From the NCBI GenBank assembly GCA_027493885.1, contig JAOSJZ010000001.1, positions 1,178,001-1,242,000 of the forward strand: 64,000 nt of DNA. The letters are read 5' to 3'. The notes below the pieces were generated by a model, which saw nothing but the letters and a program-made list of their open reading frames with translations, had not been told where the DNA came from and searched no databases. A program made the position numbers and the translations under genes. This stretch comes from Gaiella sp. GTDB taxonomy: Bacteria; Actinomycetota; Thermoleophilia; Gaiellales; Gaiellaceae. This document shows, one piece after another, positions 55,072 through 63,327 of this stretch (positions are counted from its first letter, which is position 1; each line of letters starts with the position of its first letter).

Positions 55072-55664
55072 GCGCCACGCGCATCGTGCTCTGGTGGGTC
55101 GACCGGTACACCGCCGGGGTGCCGCACGCCGCGCGCGAGGAGCGCCGCTCGGAGATCGAGAGCGATCTCTGGGAGCAGCGTGCCGCATCGACCGGCGGGC
55201 TCGGCGCCGAGCTCGCCGTCCTCTCGCGCTGGGCTCGCGGCATTCCCGCCGACCTCTCGTGGCGGCGGTCGCGACGCCGTGGCCGCCGGCTGCCGTCGGC
55301 ACGCGCCGCAGTGCGCGTCGCCGCCTGGTCGCTCGCGGCGCTCGCCTACCTGTTCCTCGTCGGCGTGCACGGCTACAACGCGACGGCGCTCGTCGGCTTC
55401 GACTTCTACGGCGGTGACTGGGCACCCGGCGACGTCGTCGAGTACGCGCGGATCAGCGCGATGCTGCTCGCGCTCCTCCTCGCCGGCGGCGTGCTGCTCC
55501 GGCCCTGGCCGCGACTCGCCGTCGCGCTGCTCGGAGCCGCGACGCTCGGCGCGTGCGTCGCGTTCTGGTGGGCATCGCCGATCTACGGGCCGACCGGCGT
55601 CGCGGTCGTGGCCGGCGCGGTCGCCATTGCCCGCGGTCAGCGGGTCAGCTCGGCGGCCAGCTGA
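55068..55664 (+). CDS. Membrane protein co-transcribed with PadR
   Basis: 198 residues from GTG 55068. A cytoplasmic N-terminal part with EERRSEIESDLWEQRA and RWARGIPADLSWRRS precedes four membrane helices from residue 80 (AWSLAALAYLFLVGVH, ISAMLLALLLAGGVLL, LAVALLGAATLGACVAFWW, PTGVAVVAGAVAIA). The 'RxEIExDLWEH' entry resembles the membrane partners of PadR in actinobacteria. Its role is unknown, probably part of the same stress response. Its 3' end overlaps the sucD 3' end by 28 bases on opposite strands. Confidence 0.8.
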   Translation: MSATRIVLWWVDRYTAGVPHAAREERRSEIESDLWEQRAASTGGLGAELAVLSRWARGIPADLSWRRSRRRGRRLPSARAAVRVAAWSLAALAYLFLVGVHGYNATALVGFDFYGGDWAPGDVVEYARISAMLLALLLAGGVLLRPWPRLAVALLGAATLGACVAFWWASPIYGPTGVAVVAGAVAIARGQRVSSAAS

Positions 55665-56506
55665 GCGGTCTCGGTCGGCGTCGTGCCGACACGGATCCCG
55701 CGCTCCTCGAGCGCCGTCTTCTTGGCCGCCGCGGTTCCCGACGAGCCGGAGATGATGGCGCCCGCGTGCCCCATCGTCTTCCCGGGCGGGGCGGTGAACC
55801 CCGCGATGTAGGCCACGACCGGCTTCGTCATCTCCGTCTCGATGAAGTCCGCCGCCTTCTCCTCCTCGTCGCCGCCGATCTCGCCGACCATGACGACGTA
55901 CTTCGTCTCCGGGTCGGCCTCGAAGAGCGTCAGGACGTCGATGAACGACGACCCGACGATCGGGTCGCCTCCGATGCCGACGATCGTCGAGTTCCCCAGT
56001 CCCATCTGGGTGAGCTCGTGGCCGATCTGGTACGTGAGCGTGCCCGACCGCGAGACGAGGCCGATCTCGCCGGGCGCGAAGATCTCGGCGGGGATGATCC
56101 CGACGTTCGCCTTGCCGGGCGAGAGCGCACCCGGGCAGTTGGGCCCGATCAGGCGGACGTCCTGCGAGCGGATGTACGCGTGGATGCGCAGCATCTCGTG
56201 CGCGGGGACGCCCTCGGTGATCACGATCACCGTGTGGACGCCCGCGTCCACCGCCTCGTAGATCGCGTCCGCCGCGAACGGCGCGGGGACGAAGATCATC
56301 GACGTGTTCGCGCCGAGGTCGCGCACGGCGTCCGCGACGGTGTCGAGTACCGGCACGCCCTCCACGTCCTGGCCGCCCTTCCCGGGCGTGACTCCGGCGA
56401 CGAGGTTCGTCCCGTAGGCACGGTTCCGCAGGCCGTGGAAGCGCCCTTCGGAGCCGGTCAGCCCCTGGACGACGAGCCGCGTCTCGGTGTCCACGAAGAT
56501 CGCCAT
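55637..56506 (-). CDS. sucD: Succinyl-CoA ligase alpha subunit
   Basis: 289 residues from ATG 56506. The N-terminus MAIFVDTETRLVVQGLTGSEGRFH binds CoA, GPNCPGALSPGKANVGIIP is the conserved loop, and GHAGAIISGSSGTAAAK contains the phosphorylated His. It pairs with SucC to make ATP or GTP from succinyl-CoA. It is separated from sucC by a methyltransferase gene, with its ATG overlapping the methyltransferase stop (TGATG), so all three are translated together. Confidence 0.96.
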   Translation of the reverse strand: MAIFVDTETRLVVQGLTGSEGRFHGLRNRAYGTNLVAGVTPGKGGQDVEGVPVLDTVADAVRDLGANTSMIFVPAPFAADAIYEAVDAGVHTVIVITEGVPAHEMLRIHAYIRSQDVRLIGPNCPGALSPGKANVGIIPAEIFAPGEIGLVSRSGTLTYQIGHELTQMGLGNSTIVGIGGDPIVGSSFIDVLTLFEADPETKYVVMVGEIGGDEEEKAADFIETEMTKPVVAYIAGFTAPPGKTMGHAGAIISGSSGTAAAKKTALEERGIRVGTTPTETAQLAAELTR

Positions 56507-57150
56507 CAGGCCCCCGCCGCCGCGCGGATCGCGAGCTTGTCGAGCGTCAGCGTGCCACCGGCGACGCGCTCGCCGAGGAGCGCTTCGACGTGTGCCGCCT
56601 CCTCGCCCGCGCAGCCCGTCCGCAGAAGCCACGAGGCGAAGTCGAACGTGTGCCGGACGAGACGGGCCTCACGGACCGCAAGGCCGGCGCCCTCGAGGAA
56701 CGCGCGCCACTCCGCCTCGGTGTAGTTGCGCACGTGCGAGGGGTCGCGAAGCGCCTCCGCCTGCTCGACCTCGTCGCCCATGAAGACGGTGTCGACGACG
56801 AGGACGCGGTCGCAGCTGACGCGCGCCATCTCGGCCACCGCGGCGGCGAGGTCGGCGAAGTGGTGCGCAGCGGTGCGGCACGCGACGACGTCGAAGGCGC
56901 CGTCGGCGAAGGGAAGCGACTCGGCGCGGCAGATCACGTCGGGGTGCATCCCGGGCGCCGGGTCGCACGTCACGACCTGGAGCCCGGCCTCGCGCAGCCG
57001 TCGGGCGACGTGCCCGCCGCCGGTCGCGACGTCGAGCGCGGTCCGCGCGCCGCCCGCCCAGGCGACGAGCTGCTCGAGATCGGCTCCCTCGCGATGCGCG
57101 TCCGACTCGACGTACGCGTCCGCGCGCGCGCTCCAGTCGATCGAGGTCAT
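56506..57150 (-). CDS. Class I SAM-dependent methyltransferase inserted between sucC and sucD
   Basis: 214 residues with motif I LDVATGGGHVARRL near 42, motif II VVTCDPAPGM, the IV region FDVVACRTAAHHF, and the UbiE-like tail EAEWRAFLEGAGLAV. It is a Methyltransf_11-type enzyme, possibly for small molecules or quinones. Start ATG overlaps the sucC stop (ATGA) and its stop overlaps the sucD ATG. Its substrate cannot be deduced; the insertion in a TCA operon is unusual. Confidence 0.9.
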   Translation of the reverse strand: MTSIDWSARADAYVESDAHREGADLEQLVAWAGGARTALDVATGGGHVARRLREAGLQVVTCDPAPGMHPDVICRAESLPFADGAFDVVACRTAAHHFADLAAAVAEMARVSCDRVLVVDTVFMGDEVEQAEALRDPSHVRNYTEAEWRAFLEGAGLAVREARLVRHTFDFASWLLRTGCAGEEAAHVEALLGERVAGGTLTLDKLAIRAAAGA

Positions 57151-58289
57151 GCGGCCAGCTCCACTGCGAGCTTCGCCGCCTCGAGCATCGTCGGCGAGAC
57201 GCGCAGGTTCGCCGGTGCCGCGTCGGCGAGGATGCGCCGGCCCTCGTCGGCGTTCGTCCCGTCGAGCCGGACGACGATCGGTAGGTCGAGCGGCATCTCG
57301 CCGAGCGCCTGGAGGATGCCGCGCGCGACCTCGTCGCAGCGCGTGATCCCGCCGAAGATGTTGAAGAAGATCGCCTTCACGTGCGGGTCCTGCACGATCA
57401 CGGAAAGCGCGTCGACGACGCCCTGCGCGTCTCCCCCGCCGCCGAGGTCGCAGAAGTTCGCGGGCCGGCCGCCGGCGAACGTGACGACGTCGACGGTGGA
57501 CATCGTCAGGCCGGCGCCGTTGCCGAGCACGCCGACGTCGCCGTCGAGCTTCACGTACGTGACGTGCTTCTCGCGCGCCAGGGCCTCGAGCGGATCGGCG
57601 GCTTCGCGGTCGCGCATCCCGGCGACGTCCGGGTGCCGGAAGAGGGCGTTGTCGTCGACCGTGAACTTCGAGTCGAGCGCCTTGACCTCGCCGTCGGACG
57701 TCACGATCAGCGGGTTGATCTCGCAGAGCATCGCGTCGAAGCCGACGAACGCCTCGTGCAGCTTGCCGACGATCGCGGCGATCTGCTTCTGCTCGGAGGG
57801 GTCGGTCACGCCGCCGCCGTAGACGAGCCGCCGCGCCTGCCACGGATGGAAGCCTTCGAGCGGGTCGACGCGGAGCCGGACGAGCGCCTCGGGGCTCTCC
57901 GCCGCCACCTGCTCGATGTCGACGCCCCCCTGCGTCGTGAACATGTAGAGCGCCTGCTTCGCGCTCCGGTCGAACGTGAGCGAGAGGTAGTACTCCTTCG
58001 CGATCTCCGAGGCCTCCTCCACCCAGAGCTTCCGTACGACGTGGCCGCGGATGTCGAGCCCGAGGATCTCCTTCGCGCGCTCCTCCGCCTCGTGCGCGGT
58101 CGCCGCGAGCTTGATCCCGCCCGCCTTGCCCCGCCCGCCCGTGAGGACCTGCGCCTTGACCACGACCGGGCCGCCGAGCACCTCCGCCGCCTGGCGGGCT
58201 TCGCCCGGGGTGGTCGCAAGTCGCCCGGCGGAGACGGGGATCCCAACCCGGCCGAAGAGCTCCTTGCCCTGGTACTCGTAGAGGTCCAC
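57147..58289 (-). CDS. sucC: Succinyl-CoA ligase beta subunit
   Basis: 380 residues from GTG 58289 (VDLYEYQGKELFGRVGIPV); the track ORF starts far upstream in another gene's shadow. ATP-grasp features include VVVKAQVLTGGRGKAGGIKLA, EYYLSLTFDRSAKQAL, CEINPLIVTSDG with the metal ligands, and the C-terminal IFGGITRCDEVARGI and VRLDGTNADEGRRIL. It binds nucleotide and succinate, with SucD supplying the phosphohistidine. First gene of the sucC-methyltransferase-sucD unit and divergent from the lipoprotein gene. Confidence 0.96.
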   Translation of the reverse strand: MDLYEYQGKELFGRVGIPVSAGRLATTPGEARQAAEVLGGPVVVKAQVLTGGRGKAGGIKLAATAHEAEERAKEILGLDIRGHVVRKLWVEEASEIAKEYYLSLTFDRSAKQALYMFTTQGGVDIEQVAAESPEALVRLRVDPLEGFHPWQARRLVYGGGVTDPSEQKQIAAIVGKLHEAFVGFDAMLCEINPLIVTSDGEVKALDSKFTVDDNALFRHPDVAGMRDREAADPLEALAREKHVTYVKLDGDVGVLGNGAGLTMSTVDVVTFAGGRPANFCDLGGGGDAQGVVDALSVIVQDPHVKAIFFNIFGGITRCDEVARGILQALGEMPLDLPIVVRLDGTNADEGRRILADAAPANLRVSPTMLEAAKLAVELAA

Positions 58290-58374
58290 GCCGCGCGGCA
58301 GGCTATCGAACAACCGGCGCGCCGCGGGTCGGCACCTGCGCGGGGGCCGCTCGAGGCTGTGCGAGCATGACCGG

Positions 58375-58947
58375 GTGCAGCGCCCACTCGCCGTCCTGGT
58401 GGCGCTCGGCGCCGGCGCGCTCGCGGTCGGGTGTGGCGCGTCGCCCGTCACGCCCCCGCCGGTCGTGGCAGCGCCGCCCCAGGCCGCCGAGCTGGCCTGG
58501 AACGAGCGGTCTCCCGCGACCGGGCCCCACCTCGTCTTCCGGGTGCGCCGGTTTGCCGTCACGGCCCAGGGCTGGGAGGCGGATGTCGAGGTCGAGAACC
58601 GCACCACCGTCACCTGGGAGCTGGCGACAGACCGGGTGGCGGTCGGCCAGTCGTTCGGGATCATGCTGTTCGCCACCGACGAGCTCGCCGAGCTGGAGGA
58701 GCGAAACCGCAGCGGCGACCTCCCGGGTCTCCGCGCGGCACAGTCGTTCGTCCCGGAGCTCGCAGCGACGCTCACCCCCGGCGCCTCGTGGCGCGGCACG
58801 ATCTCCGCCCACGGCAATCTGGCAGCCGGCCGCTACGTCCGCGTCGTCTTCGGCCCGCTCGTCGCCGATGGCAGCCCGCCGGCCGGGATGCCGGCGCGAT
58901 TCGTCTGGATCACCGACCACGCGTACCGGTTGCGCGCCCGGCCCTGA
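58375..58947 (+). CDS. Lipoprotein of unknown function
   Basis: 190 residues from GTG 58375. Residues 1-20 form a lipoprotein signal with lipobox LAVGC (LALGAGALAVGCGAS), then a Pro/Ala linker. The rest is a beta-rich domain with ADVEVENRTTVTWELATDR and LTPGASWRGTISAHGNLAAGRYVRVVFGPL, similar in rhythm to DUF4352 or Ig-like extracytoplasmic domains. It is membrane-attached on the outer face. Divergent from sucC (85-base gap). Confidence 0.7.
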   Translation: MQRPLAVLVALGAGALAVGCGASPVTPPPVVAAPPQAAELAWNERSPATGPHLVFRVRRFAVTAQGWEADVEVENRTTVTWELATDRVAVGQSFGIMLFATDELAELEERNRSGDLPGLRAAQSFVPELAATLTPGASWRGTISAHGNLAAGRYVRVVFGPLVADGSPPAGMPARFVWITDHAYRLRARP

Positions 58948-58975
58948 GCCCGCGCTCGCGCGTGAAGCGCCGCGC

Positions 58976-59377
58976 TCAGGGCGCCATCACCGGCAGCTCC
59001 GCGAACGCGCGCCCATAGAAGCCGCGGTCGCGCGTCAGCAGGCGGTCGGCGCGACGGAGTGCATGCGCGGCGACGAGAAAGTCGGACACGATCCGCTCCC
59101 GCGTTCCGCCCCGGCGGCGATATGCACGCCAGGCTTGGCGGGCGGGCGCCGCCGCCTCGTCGTCGAGCGGATCGAGCCCGAGCCCGATGCGGCCGAACGC
59201 CCCGGTCGCCGCCGACCCCGACGGAAACCACGCCGCCGTCTCGGCCCACACGATGTCGCACGCGACGATCGCGCCCTCCTGCCGTGCCCGGCCGAGCGCG
59301 GCTGCCGACGACGGGCCGTGCACGCGGTCGGCGGTGAAGACGTCGAGCAGCACGCTCGTGTCGACCGCCGTGATCAC
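58976..59377 (-). CDS. vapC: VapC-type PIN-domain toxin
   Basis: 133 residues from GTG 59377. The PIN acidic residues are in TAVDTSVLLDVF (Asp), WAETAA (Glu), SDFLVAAHALRRADRLLTRDRGFY (two Asp). It is an RNA-cleaving toxin of type II systems. GTG overlaps the upstream antitoxin stop (GTGA), which is the normal arrangement. It is convergent with the lipoprotein gene. Confidence 0.92.
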   Translation of the reverse strand: MITAVDTSVLLDVFTADRVHGPSSAAALGRARQEGAIVACDIVWAETAAWFPSGSAATGAFGRIGLGLDPLDDEAAAPARQAWRAYRRRGGTRERIVSDFLVAAHALRRADRLLTRDRGFYGRAFAELPVMAP

Positions 59378-59604
59378 CGTTCTCCGGCGCGGCCTCGCAC
59401 CTCTTCGACGAGCGCATCGACCGGGCGGTCGATGTCGATGATCCCGTAGACAGCTGCGATCACATCCTCACCACGGGCCTTGGACGCGATCAGCGTGCCT
59501 GCCTCCTCCCGGAACTCGAGCACGGCGCCGGGAGCTATTCCGAGCCGATCGCGGAGCGGCTTGGGGATCGTGACCTGTCCTTTCTCGGAGACCACTCCCT
59601 TCAT
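59374..59604 (-). CDS. vapB: VapB-type AbrB/MazE-fold antitoxin
   Basis: 76 residues from ATG 59604 (MKGVVSEKGQVTIPKPLRDRLGIAPGAVLEF). The N-terminal SpoVT/AbrB swapped-hairpin domain binds DNA, and the C-terminal GIIDIDRPVDALVEEVRGRAGER is the toxin-neutralising tail. The track start is 45 bases upstream and crosses the palindromic operator. No good ribosome site precedes the ATG, so the message may be leaderless. Confidence 0.92.
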   Translation of the reverse strand: MKGVVSEKGQVTIPKPLRDRLGIAPGAVLEFREEAGTLIASKARGEDVIAAVYGIIDIDRPVDALVEEVRGRAGER

Positions 59605-59613
59605 ACTTAGAGC

Positions 59614-59627
59614 GTAGGAATTCCTAC
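59614..59627. promoter_or_regulatory. Palindromic operator of vapBC
   Basis: GTAGGAATTCCTAC is a perfect 14-bp palindrome nine bases upstream of the vapB ATG. AbrB-type antitoxins repress their own promoter from such sites. A+T-rich sequence between it and the ATG could hold the -10 region. Confidence 0.65.
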
Positions 59628-59752
59628 CCATCGTGTCAGCGACGGGCACGAGCCGCGACCGGAACGTCGTGGCGCGCCCCGAGCCGAGGTCGACGACCCT
59701 GAGACGTCCGGCGGGAGGCTCGGCACGACGTCCTCGACGGGCTCCGCAACGG

Positions 59753-61540
59753 TCACTCGCCGTCCGGGTCGGCGACGAGGCAGAGCAGCTGCCCGCTCGT
59801 CACCCCGGCGCCCGGCGTGACCGCCAGCTCCCGGACGACGCCGACGCGCGGAGCCACGATCTCGTTCTCCATCTTCATCGCCTCGACCACGAGCAGGAGC
59901 TGTCCGGCGTCGACCGCGTCGCCCTCGGCGACGGCGACCTTGAGCACCGTCCCCTGCATCGGGCTGAGGACGGCGCCGTTCGCCCCCACCGCCGCACCGG
60001 AGCCTCCTCGCTCGCGCCGCCGGCGCCCCAGTCCGGCCCACGGCGGCTCGGTGACGTGGAGCCGGACGTCGAACGAGCGGCCGTCGACCTCGACGCCGAC
60101 GATCCGGGGAACCGTGGGCAGGACACCGTCCGGCCCGCGTGTCATGCTAGTTGTCTTGTGAGAGAACGGTTCCTCCAGCTCGTCCGCGCGCTTCGCAAGC
60201 TCTTCGGACTCGACGACGCCCTCGCAGGTCTCTCCGCAGACGAAGCACGGATGCTCGAGCAGGGCGCGGTGGAAGCCGAGGAGCGTCCGCGGGCCCTCGA
60301 TCCTGAACTCCGCGAGCGCCCGCAGCATGCGCGCGATCGCGCGCTCGCGATCGACGTCGTGGACGATGAGCTTCGCGATCATCGGGTCGTAGAGGCCGCT
60401 GACCTCGTCGCCCGCCTCGACGCCGGAGTCGACGCGGACGCCGGGGCCGGCCGGCTCTCGATACGCGGTGATCCGGCCCGGCGCCGGCAGGAAGCCCTTC
60501 GCCACGTCCTCGGCGTTGATGCGGCATTCGATCGCGTGGCCCCGGAGCACGACGTCCTGCTGCGCCAGCGAGAGCGGCTCCCCCGCGGCGACGAGAATCT
60601 GCTCGCGAACGAGGTCGAGCCCCGTGACCGCCTCGGTCACCGTGTGCTCGACCTGGATGCGCGTGTTCATCTCCATGAAGAAGTACTCGCCCTCCGGGGT
60701 CAGGAGCCCCTCGACGGTTCCCGCCGAGCGGTAGCCCGCGGCCCGCGCTGCATCCACCGCGATCTGGCCGATCCGGGCGCGCAACGCGTCGTCGACGGCG
60801 GGCGAGGGCGTCTCCTCGACGAGCTTCTGGTGGCGGCGCTGGATCGTGCAGTCGCGCTCGCCGAGGTGGATCGCGTTGCCGTAGGCGTCTGCGAGCACCT
60901 GGACCTCGACGTGGCGCGGATCCTCGAGGTACCGCTCGACGTAGACCGCCGGGTCGGCGAAGTACTTCTCCCCCTGCCGGGTCGCCGCCTCGAACGCACG
61001 CTCCGCCTCGTCGGGCCCGCGCACGATCTCCATGCCCTTGCCGCCGCCGCCCGCGGCCGCCTTGAGGATCAGCGGGTACCCGATTTCGTCGCCGAGGGCG
61101 TTGACCTCTGCGGGGCTGCCCACGGGGTCGACGGCACCGGGGACGATCGGAACGCCCGCCTCTTGCATGATGCGGCGGGCGGCGGTCTTCGTTCCCATCA
61201 GCTCGATCGCGTCCGGCGGAGGCCCGACCCACGTCAACCCCGCCTCCTCGACCAGCCGCGCGAACGCGGCGTTCTCGGCGAGGAAGCCGTAGCCGGGGTG
61301 GATCGCTTCGGCGCCGGCGCGAAGCGCGGTCTCGACGATGATGTCGCCGCGGAGGTAGCTCTCCGCCGCCGGCCCCGGGCCGACGAGGTACGCCTCGTCG
61401 GCCGCCCGGACGTGGGCGCGTCCCCGGTCGACCTCCGAGTAGACGGCGACACAGCCAATGCCGAGCTCCCGCAGCGTGCGGAAGACACGGATCGCGATCT
61501 CGCCCCGGTTCGCCACGAGCACCTTCGAGAAGGGAGGCAT
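59753..61540 (-). CDS. accA: Acyl-CoA (acetyl/propionyl) carboxylase alpha subunit: biotin carboxylase plus BCCP
   Basis: 595 residues from ATG 61540 (MPPFSKVLVANRGEIAIRV); a GTG six bases earlier is also possible. Biotin carboxylase motifs: ATP-binding AAAGGGGKGM near 165, RDCTIQRRHQKLVEETPSP near 235, EMNTRIQVEHTVTEAVTG near 290 and the C-terminal domain to about residue 445. A linker follows and the biotinyl domain ends with VVEAMKMENEIVAP, whose Lys is biotinylated. It carboxylates biotin for a separate carboxyltransferase not in this window. It makes malonyl- or methylmalonyl-CoA. Divergent from pgsA by 22 bases. Confidence 0.95.
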   Translation of the reverse strand: MPPFSKVLVANRGEIAIRVFRTLRELGIGCVAVYSEVDRGRAHVRAADEAYLVGPGPAAESYLRGDIIVETALRAGAEAIHPGYGFLAENAAFARLVEEAGLTWVGPPPDAIELMGTKTAARRIMQEAGVPIVPGAVDPVGSPAEVNALGDEIGYPLILKAAAGGGGKGMEIVRGPDEAERAFEAATRQGEKYFADPAVYVERYLEDPRHVEVQVLADAYGNAIHLGERDCTIQRRHQKLVEETPSPAVDDALRARIGQIAVDAARAAGYRSAGTVEGLLTPEGEYFFMEMNTRIQVEHTVTEAVTGLDLVREQILVAAGEPLSLAQQDVVLRGHAIECRINAEDVAKGFLPAPGRITAYREPAGPGVRVDSGVEAGDEVSGLYDPMIAKLIVHDVDRERAIARMLRALAEFRIEGPRTLLGFHRALLEHPCFVCGETCEGVVESEELAKRADELEEPFSHKTTSMTRGPDGVLPTVPRIVGVEVDGRSFDVRLHVTEPPWAGLGRRRRERGGSGAAVGANGAVLSPMQGTVLKVAVAEGDAVDAGQLLLVVEAMKMENEIVAPRVGVVRELAVTPGAGVTSGQLLCLVADPDGE

Positions 61541-61562
61541 GCACACGTATTCTCCCCGAACC

Positions 61563-62108
61563 GTGACGGTGCCCGACCAGTTGACGCTCGCGCGAGCGCT
61601 CGCGGTTCCCGTCGTGATCGTGCTCTTCGCCTGGGACTTCCAGGACCACCTCTACTGGGCGACCGGCGTGTTCGTCCTCGCGATGGCGACCGATCAGGTC
61701 GACGGCTGGCTCGCGCGCCGCCTCGACCAGACCTCCGCGTTCGGCTCGTTGCTCGACCCGATCGCCGACAAGGTGCTGGTGCTGGCGGCATTCGTGATGC
61801 TCGTCGCGGAGGGCGTCGCGCCCGCGTGGATGATCGCGGCGATCGTCGCCCGCGAGGTCGCGGTCTCGGGACTCCGGCTGGCGGCGATCGAGCGGGGAGT
61901 GGTGATGGGCGCCCGCGACCTCGGCAAGCTGAAGACGTGGGCCCAGACGCTGGCGGCGACCCTCGCGGGCCTCCAGGCGGCGGGCGCGTGGGATGCCGAC
62001 GTCGCCTGGTGGGCGCTGCTCCTGGCGACGATCCTGACGTGGGTCTCGGGCCTCGACTACGCCCGCGTCGCACCGCGCGTGCTGCGCGGCGGGCGCGTCG
62101 CCTCGTAG
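61563..62108 (+). CDS. pgsA: CDP-diacylglycerol-glycerol-3-phosphate 3-phosphatidyltransferase
   Basis: 181 residues from GTG 61563 (VTVPDQLTLARALAVPVVIVLF). The CDP-alcohol phosphotransferase motif is complete in DQVDGWLARRLDQTSAFGSLLDPIADK, with about five membrane helices around it (IVLFAWDF, YWATGVFVLAMATD, VLVLAAFVMLVAEGV and others). It makes phosphatidylglycerol phosphate. It has no strong ribosome site and shares a very short divergent promoter with the carboxylase. Its 3' end overlaps a small minus-strand gene. Confidence 0.93.
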   Translation: MTVPDQLTLARALAVPVVIVLFAWDFQDHLYWATGVFVLAMATDQVDGWLARRLDQTSAFGSLLDPIADKVLVLAAFVMLVAEGVAPAWMIAAIVAREVAVSGLRLAAIERGVVMGARDLGKLKTWAQTLAATLAGLQAAGAWDADVAWWALLLATILTWVSGLDYARVAPRVLRGGRVAS

Positions 62109-62275
62109 GCGGCCGGCCGCGGGCGGTCGCCAGGGGCCCGGTCGAGCGCATCCTCGAGCCCGGCGCGCCACCAGCCCGATACGGTGCCCGACGCCGCCAG
62201 CGCGGCCACTGCGACCGCACGCGTCACGGCCAGCTGCTCGAGCGGGCCGGCATCCGGTGCGAGCTCGATGTCCAC
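62057..62275 (-). CDS. Small conserved-looking protein, unknown function
   Basis: 72 residues, MDIELAPDAGPLEQLAVTRAVAVAALAASGTVSGWWRAGLEDALDR..., starting 18 bases after the modC stop on the same strand. The 'SxWxxAGLxxAL' helix resembles small actinobacterial proteins with WRxAGLxEA segments, but no family is certain. The C-terminal third is low-complexity and overlaps pgsA on the other strand, so the true end could be non-essential. Confidence 0.5.
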   Translation of the reverse strand: MDIELAPDAGPLEQLAVTRAVAVAALAASGTVSGWWRAGLEDALDRAPGDRPRPAAYEATRPPRSTRGATRA

Positions 62276-62293
62276 GGTGCCACGGTACCGCGA

Positions 62294-63327
62294 TCAGAGC
62301 GGGAGGAGCCTCGCCGCGGTCGCCTTGAAGGAGGCGACAACGATCTCACCCTCCCGGAGACCGAGTCGCGATGCGGATCCGCTCGTGATCTCGGCGGCGA
62401 GCGGGCCGACACGGAGGCGGACGCGGTTGCCGAGCTCGACGAGCGACACGATCGGTGCACGCACGTGGTTGACCGCCGTGTCCGCAGGCGTCTCGCGGGC
62501 GATCGAGACTTCCCACGGATAGATGCTGAGCGCGACCCGACCCTGCCCGTGATCGGTCGACCAGGCCGTGATCCCCGCATCGAGGCTGATCTCGGTCAGC
62601 CCGTCGCGTCCCGGCGCCGCGGTCCCGGGCAGGAGGGTCGCGCCCGTGAAGCTCGCGACGAACGGATCTGCCGGGGCCGCGACGAGACCGGAAGGCGTCC
62701 CTTCCTGGAGAATCCGGCCCTCGACGATCACGCCGACCCGGTCGGCCAGCGCAGCGGCATCTTCGAAGTCGTGCGTCACGAGCACGGTCGGGATCGCCAG
62801 ACCGGCCAGGAGCTCGTACAACTCGGCGCGCACGGCGGCGCGGGTGTGTGCGTCGAGCGCCGCCAGCGGCTCGTCGAGCAGGAGCACGGCCGGGTCGCGG
62901 GCGAGCGCGCGCGCGAGGGCGACGCGCTGGCGCTCGCCCCCGACAGATCCGCGACTCGCGCGTGCCTGAGGTGGGCGATCCGGAATCGCTGGAGCAGCGT
63001 CTCGACGTCGAGGCGCCTGCCCGCGCCGAAGCGCACGTTGCCCGTCACGTCGAGGTGCGGGAACAGCGCGTACTCCTGGAACAGGTAACCGACGCGCCGC
63101 CTCTCGGGCGGCAGGTCGATACGCCTGCTCGTGTCGAGCCACGTCTCGCCGGTGACGGCAATCCTGCCTTCCTCGGGCGTGAGCAGCCCGGAGATCGCCC
63201 GGAGCACCGTCGTCTTGCCCGCGCCTGACGGGCCGACGAGCGCGAACGTCGCGCCGGAGCCGACGCTCAGCTCGACAGCGGCGACGAAGCTACGGAGGGA
63301 ATGGGTGAGCTGGAGCTCGAGCGCCAT
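62294..63327 (-). CDS. modC: Molybdate-type ABC transporter ATPase (frameshifted)
   Basis: From ATG 63327 ([11 protein letters not shown]) the ATPase shows Walker [22 protein letters not shown] (Q-loop), and after the C5 run 62937-62941 continues in another frame with [14 protein letters not shown] (signature), [12 protein letters not shown] (Walker B) and [13 protein letters not shown] (H-loop). Adding one base restores LSGGERQRV and 344 residues. The C-terminal TOBE domain ([23 protein letters not shown]) matches ModC/CysA-type. Its ATG lies inside the modB 3' end (61-base overlap). It energises uptake of molybdate, which NarG and the XDH-like enzyme need. Confidence 0.85.
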
